Source of the DNA: Lingula anatina
Lineage: Eukaryota; Brachiopoda; Lingulata; Lingulida; Lingulidae
NCBI RefSeq assembly: GCF_001039355.2
Contig: NW_019774236.1
Location: forward strand, 92,154-156,153
Reading direction: 5' to 3'
Length of the DNA stretch: 64,000 nt
Positions 25,181 through 36,462 of the stretch are shown here, piece by piece. Made by a program: the position numbers and the translations under genes. Numbering within the stretch: the stretch's first letter is position 1; each line of letters begins with the position of its first letter. The notes beneath the pieces are model-generated. The model worked only from the letters and a program-made list of their open reading frames with translations. It was not told the origin of the DNA and did no database searches.

Positions 25181-28100
25181 AGCTATGCCACAAGGAACAG
25201 GTAGCTGTGGGTTAATATCCCGTACACTTTTGATACACAACACACTGTGTCTCACTTCTGATGCAACTGATAGTGTTAATGCCCCTTCAAATTACGAAGG
25301 AAAATCAAAAATACCAAAGAGAAACATTTTTTTGCTCTGTTTGATGATTATTTTATTACTTGTGGCGACAGGCAGTGGCTCTGGGAGGCTATCATCTCAA
25401 TTCGTACCCACGAGATGTAAATCAGATATCTTAGGAAACTGTGTCATTATTAAAGGTGGCAGTTGTAGCCATTAAATCTAGCCATCTGTGAACTGTGATG
25501 TTTGTTTATATATCACTCTCTGTTACACCATCAAGAATTCATTTTATGCGTACACATACATGCACTCCCACACAAACACGCACACATGCAACCTGATATA
25601 TTACTAGTACCATCGTAAAGAAGCCAAATTATCCTTTACACAGTTGTATGCAGGCCTGTTGCCAGGAACTTCAAATGAGGGTTCTTTTCTCAGAAAAATA
25701 ATGCCCTTTTTTTAACGCCTTTAGTAAACCCAGCTTGAGAAACCGCGTAGAATGTAGCTAAAATTTTGAGCAGAGCAGATGTCTTCCAACCAAAAGGGCA
25801 GTCCTATCAGATCTATCACAGCCTCCTTCTGTCTCCCCTTGCCTGTATACCTGTATGTCTCACAATTATATGACTCCCTCCCCGCGGCCACTGACTTCAG
25901 GATAGCCACCAGTTGGAGTTACCACCTGCCAGTGTTGTTAGACTGGTGACTATCTCTGGCTGCTCTACTCTGTGTTGACGTCAGTGGCTGTCTATTTTAG
26001 CCCTAACCAAGCATGCCAGGTGTGTACACCCCACAGGAATACCTGCACACATTTGACTACCACTGACTGCTTTAGCTTTGTCATGTTTCCTATGCTATGA
26101 ATATAAAAAGCATGAATTTCAACTTGAAGTTCAGAGCATTTCAGAATCTCTTTTTTGGGCAGTATAGGATTGATACACGCAATGTTATTTTTCTTTTTTT
26201 CTTTATGGTTTATGAAATAATTAACCAATCTCAGCCTTAAATTTTAGAACCTTTTAGATATTTCTCCATACCTATCATATAGGATAAACAACTACTATGT
26301 GATGTCATGGGAAGCAAGCATATGCCATAGAAAATCTGATCACTGCCAGAAACCTGAAACTCAAGCTGCAGTGCTCGAGAATACTTGGAAACAAACTTAA
26401 ACAAACCTGTGCACTTTAAACCAAACCCTGTAAGGTTTGATTGATATTTCAGTGAATGGTACAAAAGTTAATAATTAAAAATTGTGGCAGTGGCTGCGGA
26501 AAACCAAAGTTTCAATGCAACCAGTGATTAACTCCGATGGCGGTTGCCAAGCACCAGGAGAGACGTAATTAACTGAAGAATAGCACAGAAGGGCCAAGTA
26601 GGCTGATGTAACACGTTTTCATTATCTACCTGTACACAAGGTTTGGGTTATCAAGCTGTATTTATAAGCATGTGTGCTGTGGGTATTTTGATTCTCCAGG
26701 AATAACTGTATTATTAGCAGGGACCGCCAGCCATACTCACTGCTTATGTGCTATATTTATCATAACCTATGGCTCTCTGGGTATCAACTGTTATTTTCAG
26801 CGTGCCCAACTTGGCCTCCTCTATGAAGCCGAGACTGTTCATAAAGTTTTTAAAATGTTGATTTTTATTTTCTGATGTATTGTGTATAAAAGCTACTCCA
26901 TGCCCCTTGGGTATATATGTTATGATCACTATGGCTAGAATATAAGTAAGGTGCTTTTCCGACCAAACACAGCCTGGTACTGCAAGATTGCAAATATATC
27001 CAATCTTTTTATTGCTTATATTGCTTGTTTTCTCTTTCCATTCTGATATGTGAAAAGACCAACAGACATGGAGAAAACTGTGGAGATACTAAAGAGGTCC
27101 GGAAGACCTGCACTAAAAAAATCTTCAAGTTCTCGTAATTCTGTGCTGGTCCTTACTAAGTATTTTATTGCCCTAAGTCCATGTTTACATGTGATTTATT
27201 TATTATGTACTGTATTTTCACAGAAATCTTGGCAATGAGTCCATAGGACACGTGATAGCAATAATCTTGCAGGTCCTCTGGCCTTTCAAGTGTTCATGAC
27301 CAGTCAGACAGGCAGTTTCTCTGTGTCCCCCCCCCCCAATTTCACCATCATGCACTCAGTTAGAATCACTGCTGCAGATTATACAATTTGAGGAGAAAAA
27401 AAAATTAGCAAAACATTTCGTCATGGTATTTAAAGCCATTCAGCTCCTGCCAGTAGCCAGCAATTTCAAAAGGGGGGTTCATTTTCAGAAATGTGGATCT
27501 TTTTAACCCCTTATATATAATAACTGACTAAGGAAATGACGTAGAAACTAGATCCAGTTCAGTGATTCAGAATGGACCTTTTCCACAAGGACTATGGATA
27601 ATACTTCCTTTTATGTGACATTATTAATTCATTGAAAAATCGTGGTTTCAGAATTGTTTGCACAGTTCCCAGCCAAATAAAGAATTGGGCGGTCAATGTC
27701 CTGACGTGCTTTGTGTTTTAAAAAAGTGTAAGCTAAACTAATTAGGATGAGATGGAAAAAGTAGCATCCTCTCAGGTAAAAAGGGTAGGTATGAGCTCAA
27801 GGGAAACTATGGCGAGTTAAATCTCATTGTGTCACGTCGACAGACGTAGATAGTTGCATTATCTGTTCTCTGGTAAAGGGGATCCTCTTGGGTGGCTCTC
27901 TGAATGGAGACGAAATTAGATTACTTATTTCTGGCAAGGCTGTAATTAGTTTTCACTGGTTCAGCCAGGCTACAGCGTTCAAGTTAAGTGGGCTCCGAGT
28001 CCTTGAACTGATGGCTGATTTGAACATGGAGAAAGGGCTTGTTTTTCTGATGTTTGGGTTTGGCAATAAGTTCGAAAAACGATTGGGGAATACTGTGCAG

Positions 28101-29559
28101 GATTACCGCTGGATTTTCAAATTGGGATCATTTTGCTTCCCCCCTCCCTCTCCTCTTCCTCCCTTTGAAGTATAAAACAGGGATGAGATTTTTCCGACTA
28201 TTTGGAGATTTCTGGCTTTTTGGGAGCCAAAAAATATCATTTTTGAGATTGATGCAGATATAAAAACTTTGGAAGGGGGGGGGGGGGGGGGCTGGACCCC
28301 ACACTATACTGTCAAACTTTTTCACTAAATTGCACTCTCATCCATGGTAGAAGTACAAAAAAGTAAGGGCTCTTAATTTACCGTTGCATGGTATTAGAAT
28401 ACGTCCAGGACCCCCAGAAGAAGGGCTAAGTGAAAACCAGCTAGCATGCAGTGCTCGGGATGCCAATCATGCCAGAAAGATGCTTGATATCTAGATCAAA
28501 CGTTAAAATAGACATTTTTGGCAAAAATAGATTGCTTGCACTGAGACTATACATTCTGTGATTTCCTATGTATGGTTTCTCCAACAATGGGGCTTGTGTT
28601 TCTGTGTTTGTCTTGGTTTTTATGAAGGCAAACATGGGTTATTGATGTTTTTTGCCATGAAAATCATCTGTAACGGGGTTGCCTATCTAGTATAAACTTC
28701 ACGAGAAGTGAAAAATTGAAGTCATTTTCAGTAAATGAAGTCTTTTTTTAGAGAAACTTGTTATATTGACAAAATGTAGGCTTAACTTGGCCAGGGTGGC
28801 TATTGTCTTGGCAGAAAAAGAAACAAATCTTAATGGATTCAGAAAAGTTGCAAGAAATCAATGAACAATATTAAATTATTTTGTGGTACGAACATGCAAT
28901 GTTATTGATTGAACGCTGCTTTCAGATATGTGGTGTTTGGTTACACGTCGCGCATCAAGGTGCTAAAAAGCACAAATATGTCGCACAAAAACCGTTTTCT
29001 GGAATAGAATTCTCAGAAGCAAGGCTGAGATAATGAAGTACAAGGATCATGTCAGTGCAATATCACCTTGTGTCTTCCAATTCCAAATTTCAATTCAATT
29101 ACACTCAAACATGGTGCACTTGCTGACACGATTAAGGTTCTTAAGCTCTGTAAACTTTACGCCTTGCCTATATGTTAAAACATCATGCTAGCACAAGTTT
29201 TGTACTTAACTATGTTTATGGTCGCATACTTCATGTTGGGAATTGAGGATGTTTTTACCCTTCCCTTTCTTTTTCTCTCTTTCTTATTTGGTTGAGATGT
29301 TTTAGAAATTCAGCAAGTGATGGACAGTGTAATGCAAATATTAATACATGAGGTAATTAAAGTGTTTTTGCCCTGTCATTTCATTTATATTTCCAGTCAG
29401 TTACTATTACTTGTCTAAAGACTTGTGTGTGTGTGTGTTTTTTTCTTCTGCTGCAGCAAATTTCACTATTATATAAAACTGATGACTTACTATCTAATAG
29501 ACTGTATAATAACTGCCATAAGCACATATGCACAGTGTCAATACAGATTAGATAGATTT

Positions 29560-29880
29560 TCAGGTAATTAGTCCATCACATGAAGTTAAATCGCCCTGTG
29601 AGCTCTTGTAGCATTTGCTGTCATAATTTAGATCATAAATAACAAAAGCATCCCAGGAAAAATGCTTCTCGCACACAGGGATGCTAATTGTCTGTTACAT
29701 TTCATAATCGAAATCTTATTAGCAAATCATCAATAAGGTCATCCTGTTACTGTTCAGCTAATTGAGGCCCTTTCTGATGTAACAAGGAGTTTGATGAGGA
29801 AGTCGGCTCCCATTGCAGGGAATAGGGGTTATAAATAGCGATATCAGGGACAGCGATGAGGCACTTCAACCCGATACAGC
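29560..29880. promoter_or_regulatory. Possible intronic enhancer-like block
   Basis: A block of balanced composition free of simple repeats, with TAAT-containing homeodomain-type words, inside otherwise repeat-rich intron 1. This rests only on texture. No comparison with another species was possible. Confidence 0.15.
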
Positions 29881-31705
29881 CATTGTAGCGTGCTGTTGAA
29901 AACAAGATGTTTCAACTTGCTCTGTTCTAGCTAATGGCGCAAGCAATTCACCCCAAGGCACATCCAGAGCTAGTGCACTGTACGAAGTAGAAAAATGAAC
30001 GTTCTTGAGATATTTTTACACAGGGAGAAGATTACATTGTGGAAGAATTGAGATGGATTATCCATAGCTCTATCTAATCCCTCTGTTGGTGTTATTGAAA
30101 TTCAATAAAGCACATTGATTTGAGGACAGACATTGTTTTCTTATTAGCTGAACCATACAGGAAGGTTTGGATCTTCCTGCTCAGTTTCAGTGTTTCAGAA
30201 AATATTCTGGTGATGCCAAACTTGTTCTTGTATTAATCACCGTCCAACCCTGTTGCTATGTACCTTTTTCTGTACTTGAGAGAATATGATCTGAGAATAT
30301 GTGAAGGTATGAGAACCCAAACTACCTCATGGGTGAACTTGGAGAGAGGTTCTTAGATATCATTCAGGTCATCATAGCACATTTATTGATACGGCCAAAT
30401 CATTATTTTTCTTCAAATTTGTAATAAAGTATTAAAAATGATCAGATATTTTGCATTTAACTTCATCCGGACTAAATCATCTTTAGTGGTAGGAAATTTT
30501 GTATACTGGTATGAGTTTTTGAGTACATCAAATGTGTGTGATAGACAACTTATTTCAGTTACAGCTCAAACAATTTGTTACTGCCCTTGCTATGGCATCA
30601 AACTCCATTCTTTTTTCCAACTCTATCTGCTGTAAGAATGAAAGAGTCAGTGCAACCTGGCCTATGATTTGTATTATTTCTACATTACTTTTATCCCAAC
30701 ATAATTTCCAGTTTTGGCAGATCGCGAATTGCCATAGCTTATGTAGGAAGTGACTGTTGTCCCATTTATGTATTCACTACGAACTAATAAATCATAAAAA
30801 TGAAGAATAATTTGACAAAAAATAATTAATCTTAACTATTGCAGTGCAATTTGATTACATGATGTGAGGTTCTCTAAACCATTTCAGTTACCATATTTTT
30901 CAGTATCATTGAAAATTAAACTTATAGCAGTGGTTCTCGAGTTGAGATTTTAAAAAAATTGCAAGATTTGAGTGCTGTCAGTATTTTATATAGCATTTTT
31001 GTAGTCCACATTTTTGCCTGAAGCTGCTTCTTGATGAAGTGATATTTTGTGTATATTTCCTAACAGTCATCTGTGACCTTTGCTGGTATTGAACATGATT
31101 GCATTTTACGTATTGCGTGTTATCTTCTTAAACTGAAAGAAACTGCCATGACCGTTGAATGCAGTCTCGTAAAGATTGATGGTATGGTTGATATTACAGT
31201 AATTATCTTGTCCATTTGACCACAAATAATTAATAAGGTAAATGGATTTTTCTTTAATGATTTCCTGTTGAAATATTATGAATATGAAGTCACAAAAATG
31301 TGTATATGTCTGATAATTAAGTGAGATATCAGAATTATTTATTTGAAATGCCTTTAATCACCCTCTCGCCTTTTTGTATCAAGAGAAATAATTTTTTTTA
31401 TTTGGGACGGGGGGGGGGGGGGGGTTCGAAATAATAAACTCCAATTGTTACCAATCAATTAGAACCAGCACTTAAAGAAGATATATGTTTGATGTTGTCT
31501 CCAGCTGATTCGTGCTTACCACTAACTATTATTTACTCTCTCAAACTAAGCACTAGCACTATTTTAAAGATTTTGCAGAATTAATGATAGAAATAAGCTT
31601 AATGCCTGGATTAGCACTACCTTGGTCTATTGAGGTCTGAGATATCCGCTTTTAGAGTTAACGCACCGTGGCGGTATCACTGGTTTCTTGGAATGTGGCG
31701 GGTAT

Positions 31706-31873
31706 CAGGGGCGGATCCAGAGATATTTTCTGACATTCTTCCATATTATATTTGTTGATCCATCCTCCATTTTTTGACCGTCTTCCGACAGAAAAAATTA
31801 GATACCCGTCAATGTAAACTTGAAAATCTGACCGTCTTCCGGAAGACCCAGAAGACGGCCTAAATCCGCCCCT
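31706..31873 (-). mobile_element. hAT-like MITE, copy 2 (inverted)
   Basis: The ends are CAGGGGCGGATCCAGAGAT and AAATCCGCCCCT. GGGTAT directly flanks both sides (31700-31705 and 31874-31879). The interior is the reverse complement of copies 1 and 3, including ACCGTCTTCCGGAAGAC. No coding capacity. Confidence 0.75.
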
Positions 31874-34800
31874 GGGTATTGATCTAAACATTAAGTCTGG
31901 TCTGCTAGGATGAAAATGTCTTCTTGTGCAAATGTCAAACAAACTTTGAAGAAGAAACTCTGGGAATTGGGCTGGAAGAAGTAACACGTCCTTCTGGACC
32001 AAGTACAATTACTGGCTTGCTTCGGAATAAAAAAGGTGGAAAGGCTTTGTAAACATGAAGATATATTAATGTCTGTGTAGTGTGTCATTATCTGGAAATT
32101 AAATTATTTCTCAGAATTATCTTTGATTGTCCTATCTGTTGACACAAAGGAAAGCCATCCATCAGCAGGAAGAGCCCAACTGTCAAAATACTAAATTAAC
32201 CTCACTTTGTTTTATCATTGGGGAGTGGATTCGAGGTAATCTATTCTAAGGGGTGAATTTAAGCCACTTTCCATGCCACAATTCCTACAGGTACAGAGGG
32301 GGATACATTTTCTGTGAGAAGTTCCTGTCAAATGCTGTAGGAAAAATTGTGCACCGTAAAGTTCTTGTTTTTCTGCTCCGCAGTTGTGCACGATAATTTT
32401 TGCAGGTACTTTTATATGTGAATGGAATGAAATAGTAATAATGCACAAATTGTAGGTGTTGGAGCAGTCCATTTTATTAAAGCAATTTGCTATTCTTTAA
32501 TTTAGTCGATTAGCTTGTCAAAATGATTCACAGTATCAATTTTTCTTCGTGCCAAATAAAGTTAAATATAATCAAAATGTCTGCCTGTTTCTATTTCAGA
32601 TAGGAAGAATCTTACCATTTACATTATCATCTTGATAGATTGGAAAAATTATTTGCACAGTTCAATAACAATTTGATTAAGGTGAAAATGGGGCGCATCT
32701 TGTGCAAAGTTTTAATGAAATAATAAGATAATGAGCATTGAAGCACTGTGGATATGGCCATAATTGATCTATTAACACCAAAACACATAATCATTAAGGA
32801 TAGGAAGAAATGTCCGTATCGTGTGTCTCCTGGTGATTATTGTGTCGGTTTTCCTCTAATGGGTTATGTGGTATTTATGGTTACATATAAAAACTGGACT
32901 GGTGTGTGGAACAACCCATGAAGGCCTGTTCAGGCTGGATATTGGGCAAACTTTTTGTGTCAGACAACAGGATTTAAGGTGCAGTTTGGTGATCAGCAAA
33001 AACTACCTCATATTGCTGCCGGCGCTTTAAATTTAAACTAAACAGGTTGGGGTCTGATGAGGTGCGTTTGTCCCATTTTCAGTTCAAAATAGCTCCTTTC
33101 TTGACACACATCTAATATGATTCTCTCATCCTCTTAAGCCACCCAAAGTCTGCTGAAGTGAGAGTGTTGTAGTACAGCATTAGAACCCTGACAGCCAACA
33201 ACCAAGTCTAAAGTTAATCCAGCTCCTTTGATTCTTGGCTTTAGTAAAAAGCTAGCGCCCTGCGTGTTGTATTTTTCACCTCTGCGCTGGGCGGGGAATC
33301 GGTTCTTATTGCTGCTGATGTCCCTGTAGACTTTCTTGCCAGCAGTCTTTAAATGCGAATTACTGGATATTTGTTACGTATATGTTTACAAGTAACCCAC
33401 TCTTGGTATAGATTGCAGATGGAAGTCTTCGAGATTTATCCTGATAGTTGGGTGTTTTATAGTAATGCCCCCTGGATCCCCCCTCTCCCCCACCCCTTGT
33501 GGATGTTTTATTATTAGGATTTTTTAAAAAGTCCGCTTTCATCCCTGATAAATAATGTTCTTTTTCACAGGTAATTTAAAAATGACGCACATTTACCTCA
33601 GACAGTGCTTTTTATGCAATGTTTTTGCACACAGAGATCAAACATAATATAGCTGTATGGTTTTTTTTTGAAACAAATTAATAAAGGCAGCATATGAATG
33701 GAATGGTTATTGAATTAGTCGATACTGAAATAGAATTATTTTTATTGTGTGATTTCAGAAATTCAATTGTGATTTGTTTGATATGATAATCAAATTTTGC
33801 TGACATAAAATTTATCATTTTGTGATTGAAAATGAAAGCTGTACAACAACAACAGCAACCACAAAATAAATACGTAAAATAAATTTCAAACATTTGTGGA
33901 GAAACCCTGCCAGTCACTGCAGCTTGGGTTAAGGGTGGAGGAGATTTATGGCAAAGCACCTGTTAATCCTGCCATCCTCATAGGGTCAACCCAGCTGATT
34001 TTTACACAGGTGCTTTACCATGTGGTACCTTGAACCCAATCAGAAAGACTTGCTTCTCAGTGGATAAAGCTACTAGTAGTTCTATTGGGTTGAACTCCAA
34101 ACACTTTGTGTTGAAACCCACTTGTACTCTAGGATGTGGTACATCTTGCCTAACTCTAGCACTTGAGGCAGACTAGAAGATCTCAGCGCTACCAGCTCCA
34201 CAACGCTACAAGGTGGCCATGTTGTCTCCCTTCAGCTACATTGAGGTCAATTTTTATCTTGGAAAGTTACCTTGCTTTTCTGAAGAACTAATTAAGTAGA
34301 GCAATATTTAACATTGGTTCGATGATGGGTGATTAGATGTTTTCAAAATTATTTTCAAGCATTGAATATATCAGGAGAAGGGATTTTTTTCTCAGTTTCA
34401 GGTTTTTCCTAACCACCAAGGGGCCCATATTTCACCAGGCTAAAAAGCATGTTCCTTGCAGCTGTCTCTGTTGACTTCAAAGATTACGTGTTTTGAATGC
34501 CAGTGTGATTAATTTATTGATCTTGGATGTACTGCAATTATCACTAGATGAAAGGGACATTTTTCTTCATCTTATTCATTAATAAAATGTGACAAGAAAG
34601 CTATGCCATATATTAGTTGGCATTGCCACTGAAATTTGTCTCAGTGATTTCTGATGTTTTTTAATCTACAGGAAGTTTAGAATTGCACACATAATTTGAA
34701 TGACTGTTATTTTAGTAATGTTACAAATATATTATCTTAATTTCCTGCATATGTATGACTATAAAGTGATCAGTGTTAATGGTTACATTGTCTATATCAC

Positions 34801-35473
34801 ATCACACCCAGTGCAGACAAAATGGCTGCCTCGTATTTCACCTCCTCTGTAGAGATGTAGAGATTGTATAGACTTTATGTACTTCCTTCATTGTTGGTAG
34901 TATCGCTGTTGTAAGTTGGAGAAATCTGTTGACGAGTCTGTTAGGACAAGGTCCAAAAGGTGTTGTCAGCTGCTGACCAGAAACATTGATGTCCTGGATG
35001 CCAGGGGGCTCTGAAATCCACTCCAAAACTCAACAGCATAGCAGATTAGCTCAGGACTTTGATTCTTTGATTAATAAATTAAACTGGTCAGCTGATTGAA
35101 AGTTTGGACTCCTTTCGGGGTTTAAATTGGACCTTGTCTGAATTGACCATATCATGAAATGTATCTTTTCATTGTGCTTTTGCATCAAAACTAGGCTTTG
35201 GTGAACAAATTTGGCAGAGATTGGTGGTGTTCTGCAGGCAACTGCTGTAAAGCATCCCATTGGGAAATCTATGTTTATTTGTGAATAAGGTCTTAAGAAT
35301 AACAAAAAAAAAAAGATGTCTTTGGAAAACAATACCTTTTGAAAGCTCACTTTAGACCTCAAAACTTAATATGAAAAATTTAGAGAAAAAAAAAATGGGT
35401 GTAATTTCCTGCAGAAGACTTCTCAGATTGTCCACTCTATTTGATGTACTCTTTGGCAGCATTTATAACCAAA

Positions 35474-35642
35474 GTTAATCCCTTGACTAACAGATCCTTG
35501 GATCAAATATGGCTGACTCACTTGAAAGCTACTGCGTAATCCCTGCAGGGAATCTATACAGTGTCCATGAGGGGATCATGCAGCAAACTTTCAAGTGGGT
35601 CGCCCATATTAATTCCGCAGATCTGTTAGTCTGCGGGTCAAC
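35474..35642 (+). repeat. Long imperfect inverted repeat upstream of exon 2a
   Basis: GACTAACAGATC at 35485-35496 is the exact reverse complement of GATCTGTTAGTC at 35620-35631. Pairing continues inward to CACTTGAAAG against CTTTCAAGTG (35 of 44 positions match) and, more weakly, outward to 35474 and 35642. The apex holds the palindrome CCCTGCAGGG. In the pre-mRNA this would fold into a long stem-loop ending about 70 nt before the exon 2a acceptor. It may be a fold-back transposon or a splicing element. Confidence 0.7.
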
Positions 35643-35703
35643 TTGTTCTGAATGTGCCATTTTGTTTTCTTGTCTATGCAAAGTCCTCACTGTCTTGTTT
35701 CAG

Positions 35704-35866
35704 TTATGGTGACATTACCCCAGAAACCATTATGGGAAAAATAGTGGGTGGTATTTGCTCCCTTAGCGGTGTGTTGGTGATCGCGCTTCCAGTCCCTGTC
35801 ATAGTGTCAAATTTTAGCCGCATTTATCATCAAAGTCAAAGAACCGACAAACGCAAAGCGCAGAAG
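35704..35866 (+). CDS. Shal: Shal alternative exon 2a: filter end and S6 (residues 371-424)
   Basis: Acceptor TGTCTTGTTTCAG ends at 35703 and donor GTACGT starts at 35867. The first base completes Gly370, then [20 protein letters not shown] leads into S6 with the gating hinge and PVP motif ([15 protein letters not shown]) and the post-S6 [15 protein letters not shown]. The exon is 163 nt, phase 2 to phase 0. Compared with exon 2b it has 132 of 163 identical bases and 47 of 54 identical residues. It differs at T375, E377, M380, I383, S414, T417 and A422. T375 aligns with Shaker Thr449, where known Kv4 channels have Val. Its PET and GKIVGG words resemble arthropod Shal. Confidence 0.93.
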
Positions 35867-36299
35867 GTACGTAAGCTAGCTAAAGGCAGAGGGCCACACA
35901 GACACCGATGTCGGTGCATCGGGCTCTCAACACGCCACCACATAATACAACAACACATGCATGCATCAGCTTTTCTGTTCATGTTGTTTTTCACTATTAC
36001 GTGTCTCTCTCTTTCTCTCTCCCCACTCCATACATTCCCAGTGTTAGTTACCTGTCCCCTGCACTGCCTGGTTCGTATCTTTCCTGACCTTCCTAGTCAG
36101 TGTTCACCGTCGGTGTCCTGGGCTGTGCTATATATGTATCTTCCTCTGTGCTGACTGCCATCTTGGCTGAAGCATTATGGGATGCATGTTATGCGCCAGG
36201 TTTGGGATATCCTGTGTGTCGTAGGACCATCGTTGGTTGTATTTAGAGCTTCTGACTCTACTAATATTAATGATTTTTTGCACCAATTTTTTTTTGCAG
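35867..36299 (+). other. 433-bp intron between exons 2a and 2b
   Basis: GT-AG, with a strong pyrimidine tract before exon 2b (TTTTTTTTTGCAG). At this length, steric interference between the two exons is unlikely to explain exclusivity. A hairpin (CCGATG at 35905, 6-nt loop, CATCGG at 35917) lies 39 nt past the exon 2a donor. No third copy of the exon was found. Confidence 0.8.
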
Positions 36300-36462
36300 T
36301 TATGGAGATATCGTCCCCAATACAATAACAGGGAAATGCGTGGGTGGTATTTGCTCACTGAGCGGTGTGTTGGTGATCGCGCTTCCAGTGCCTGTCATTG
36401 TGTCAAATTTCAGCCGTATTTATCACCAAAATCAAAGAGCAGACAAACGAAAGTCTCAAAAG
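36300..36462 (+). CDS. Shal: Shal alternative exon 2b: filter end and S6 (residues 371-424)
   Basis: Acceptor at 36298-36299 and donor GTATGA at 36463. It encodes [20 protein letters not shown], the same S6 ([15 protein letters not shown]) and [15 protein letters not shown]. It has the same 163-nt length and phases as exon 2a, so either one keeps the frame into exon 3, whereas both or neither breaks it. Val375 and the NQRADKRK stretch are the usual Kv4 residues, so 2b is the more canonical version around the filter and after S6. Cys383 at the start of S6 is unusual. Confidence 0.93.

Larger units (their letters stand above)
9204..35703 (+). other. Shal intron 1 (26.5 kb)
   Basis: GT-AG intron between the voltage-sensor exon and the alternative pore/S6 exons. 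I found no nested gene. It holds simple repeats, a 30-bp minisatellite, a 323-bp tandem duplication, two hAT-like MITEs, one Harbinger-like MITE, a long-TIR element, a perfect RFX X-box, and a long inverted repeat close to its 3' end. G runs of 10 or more occur near 13430, 20650, 28280 and 31410. Confidence 0.9.
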
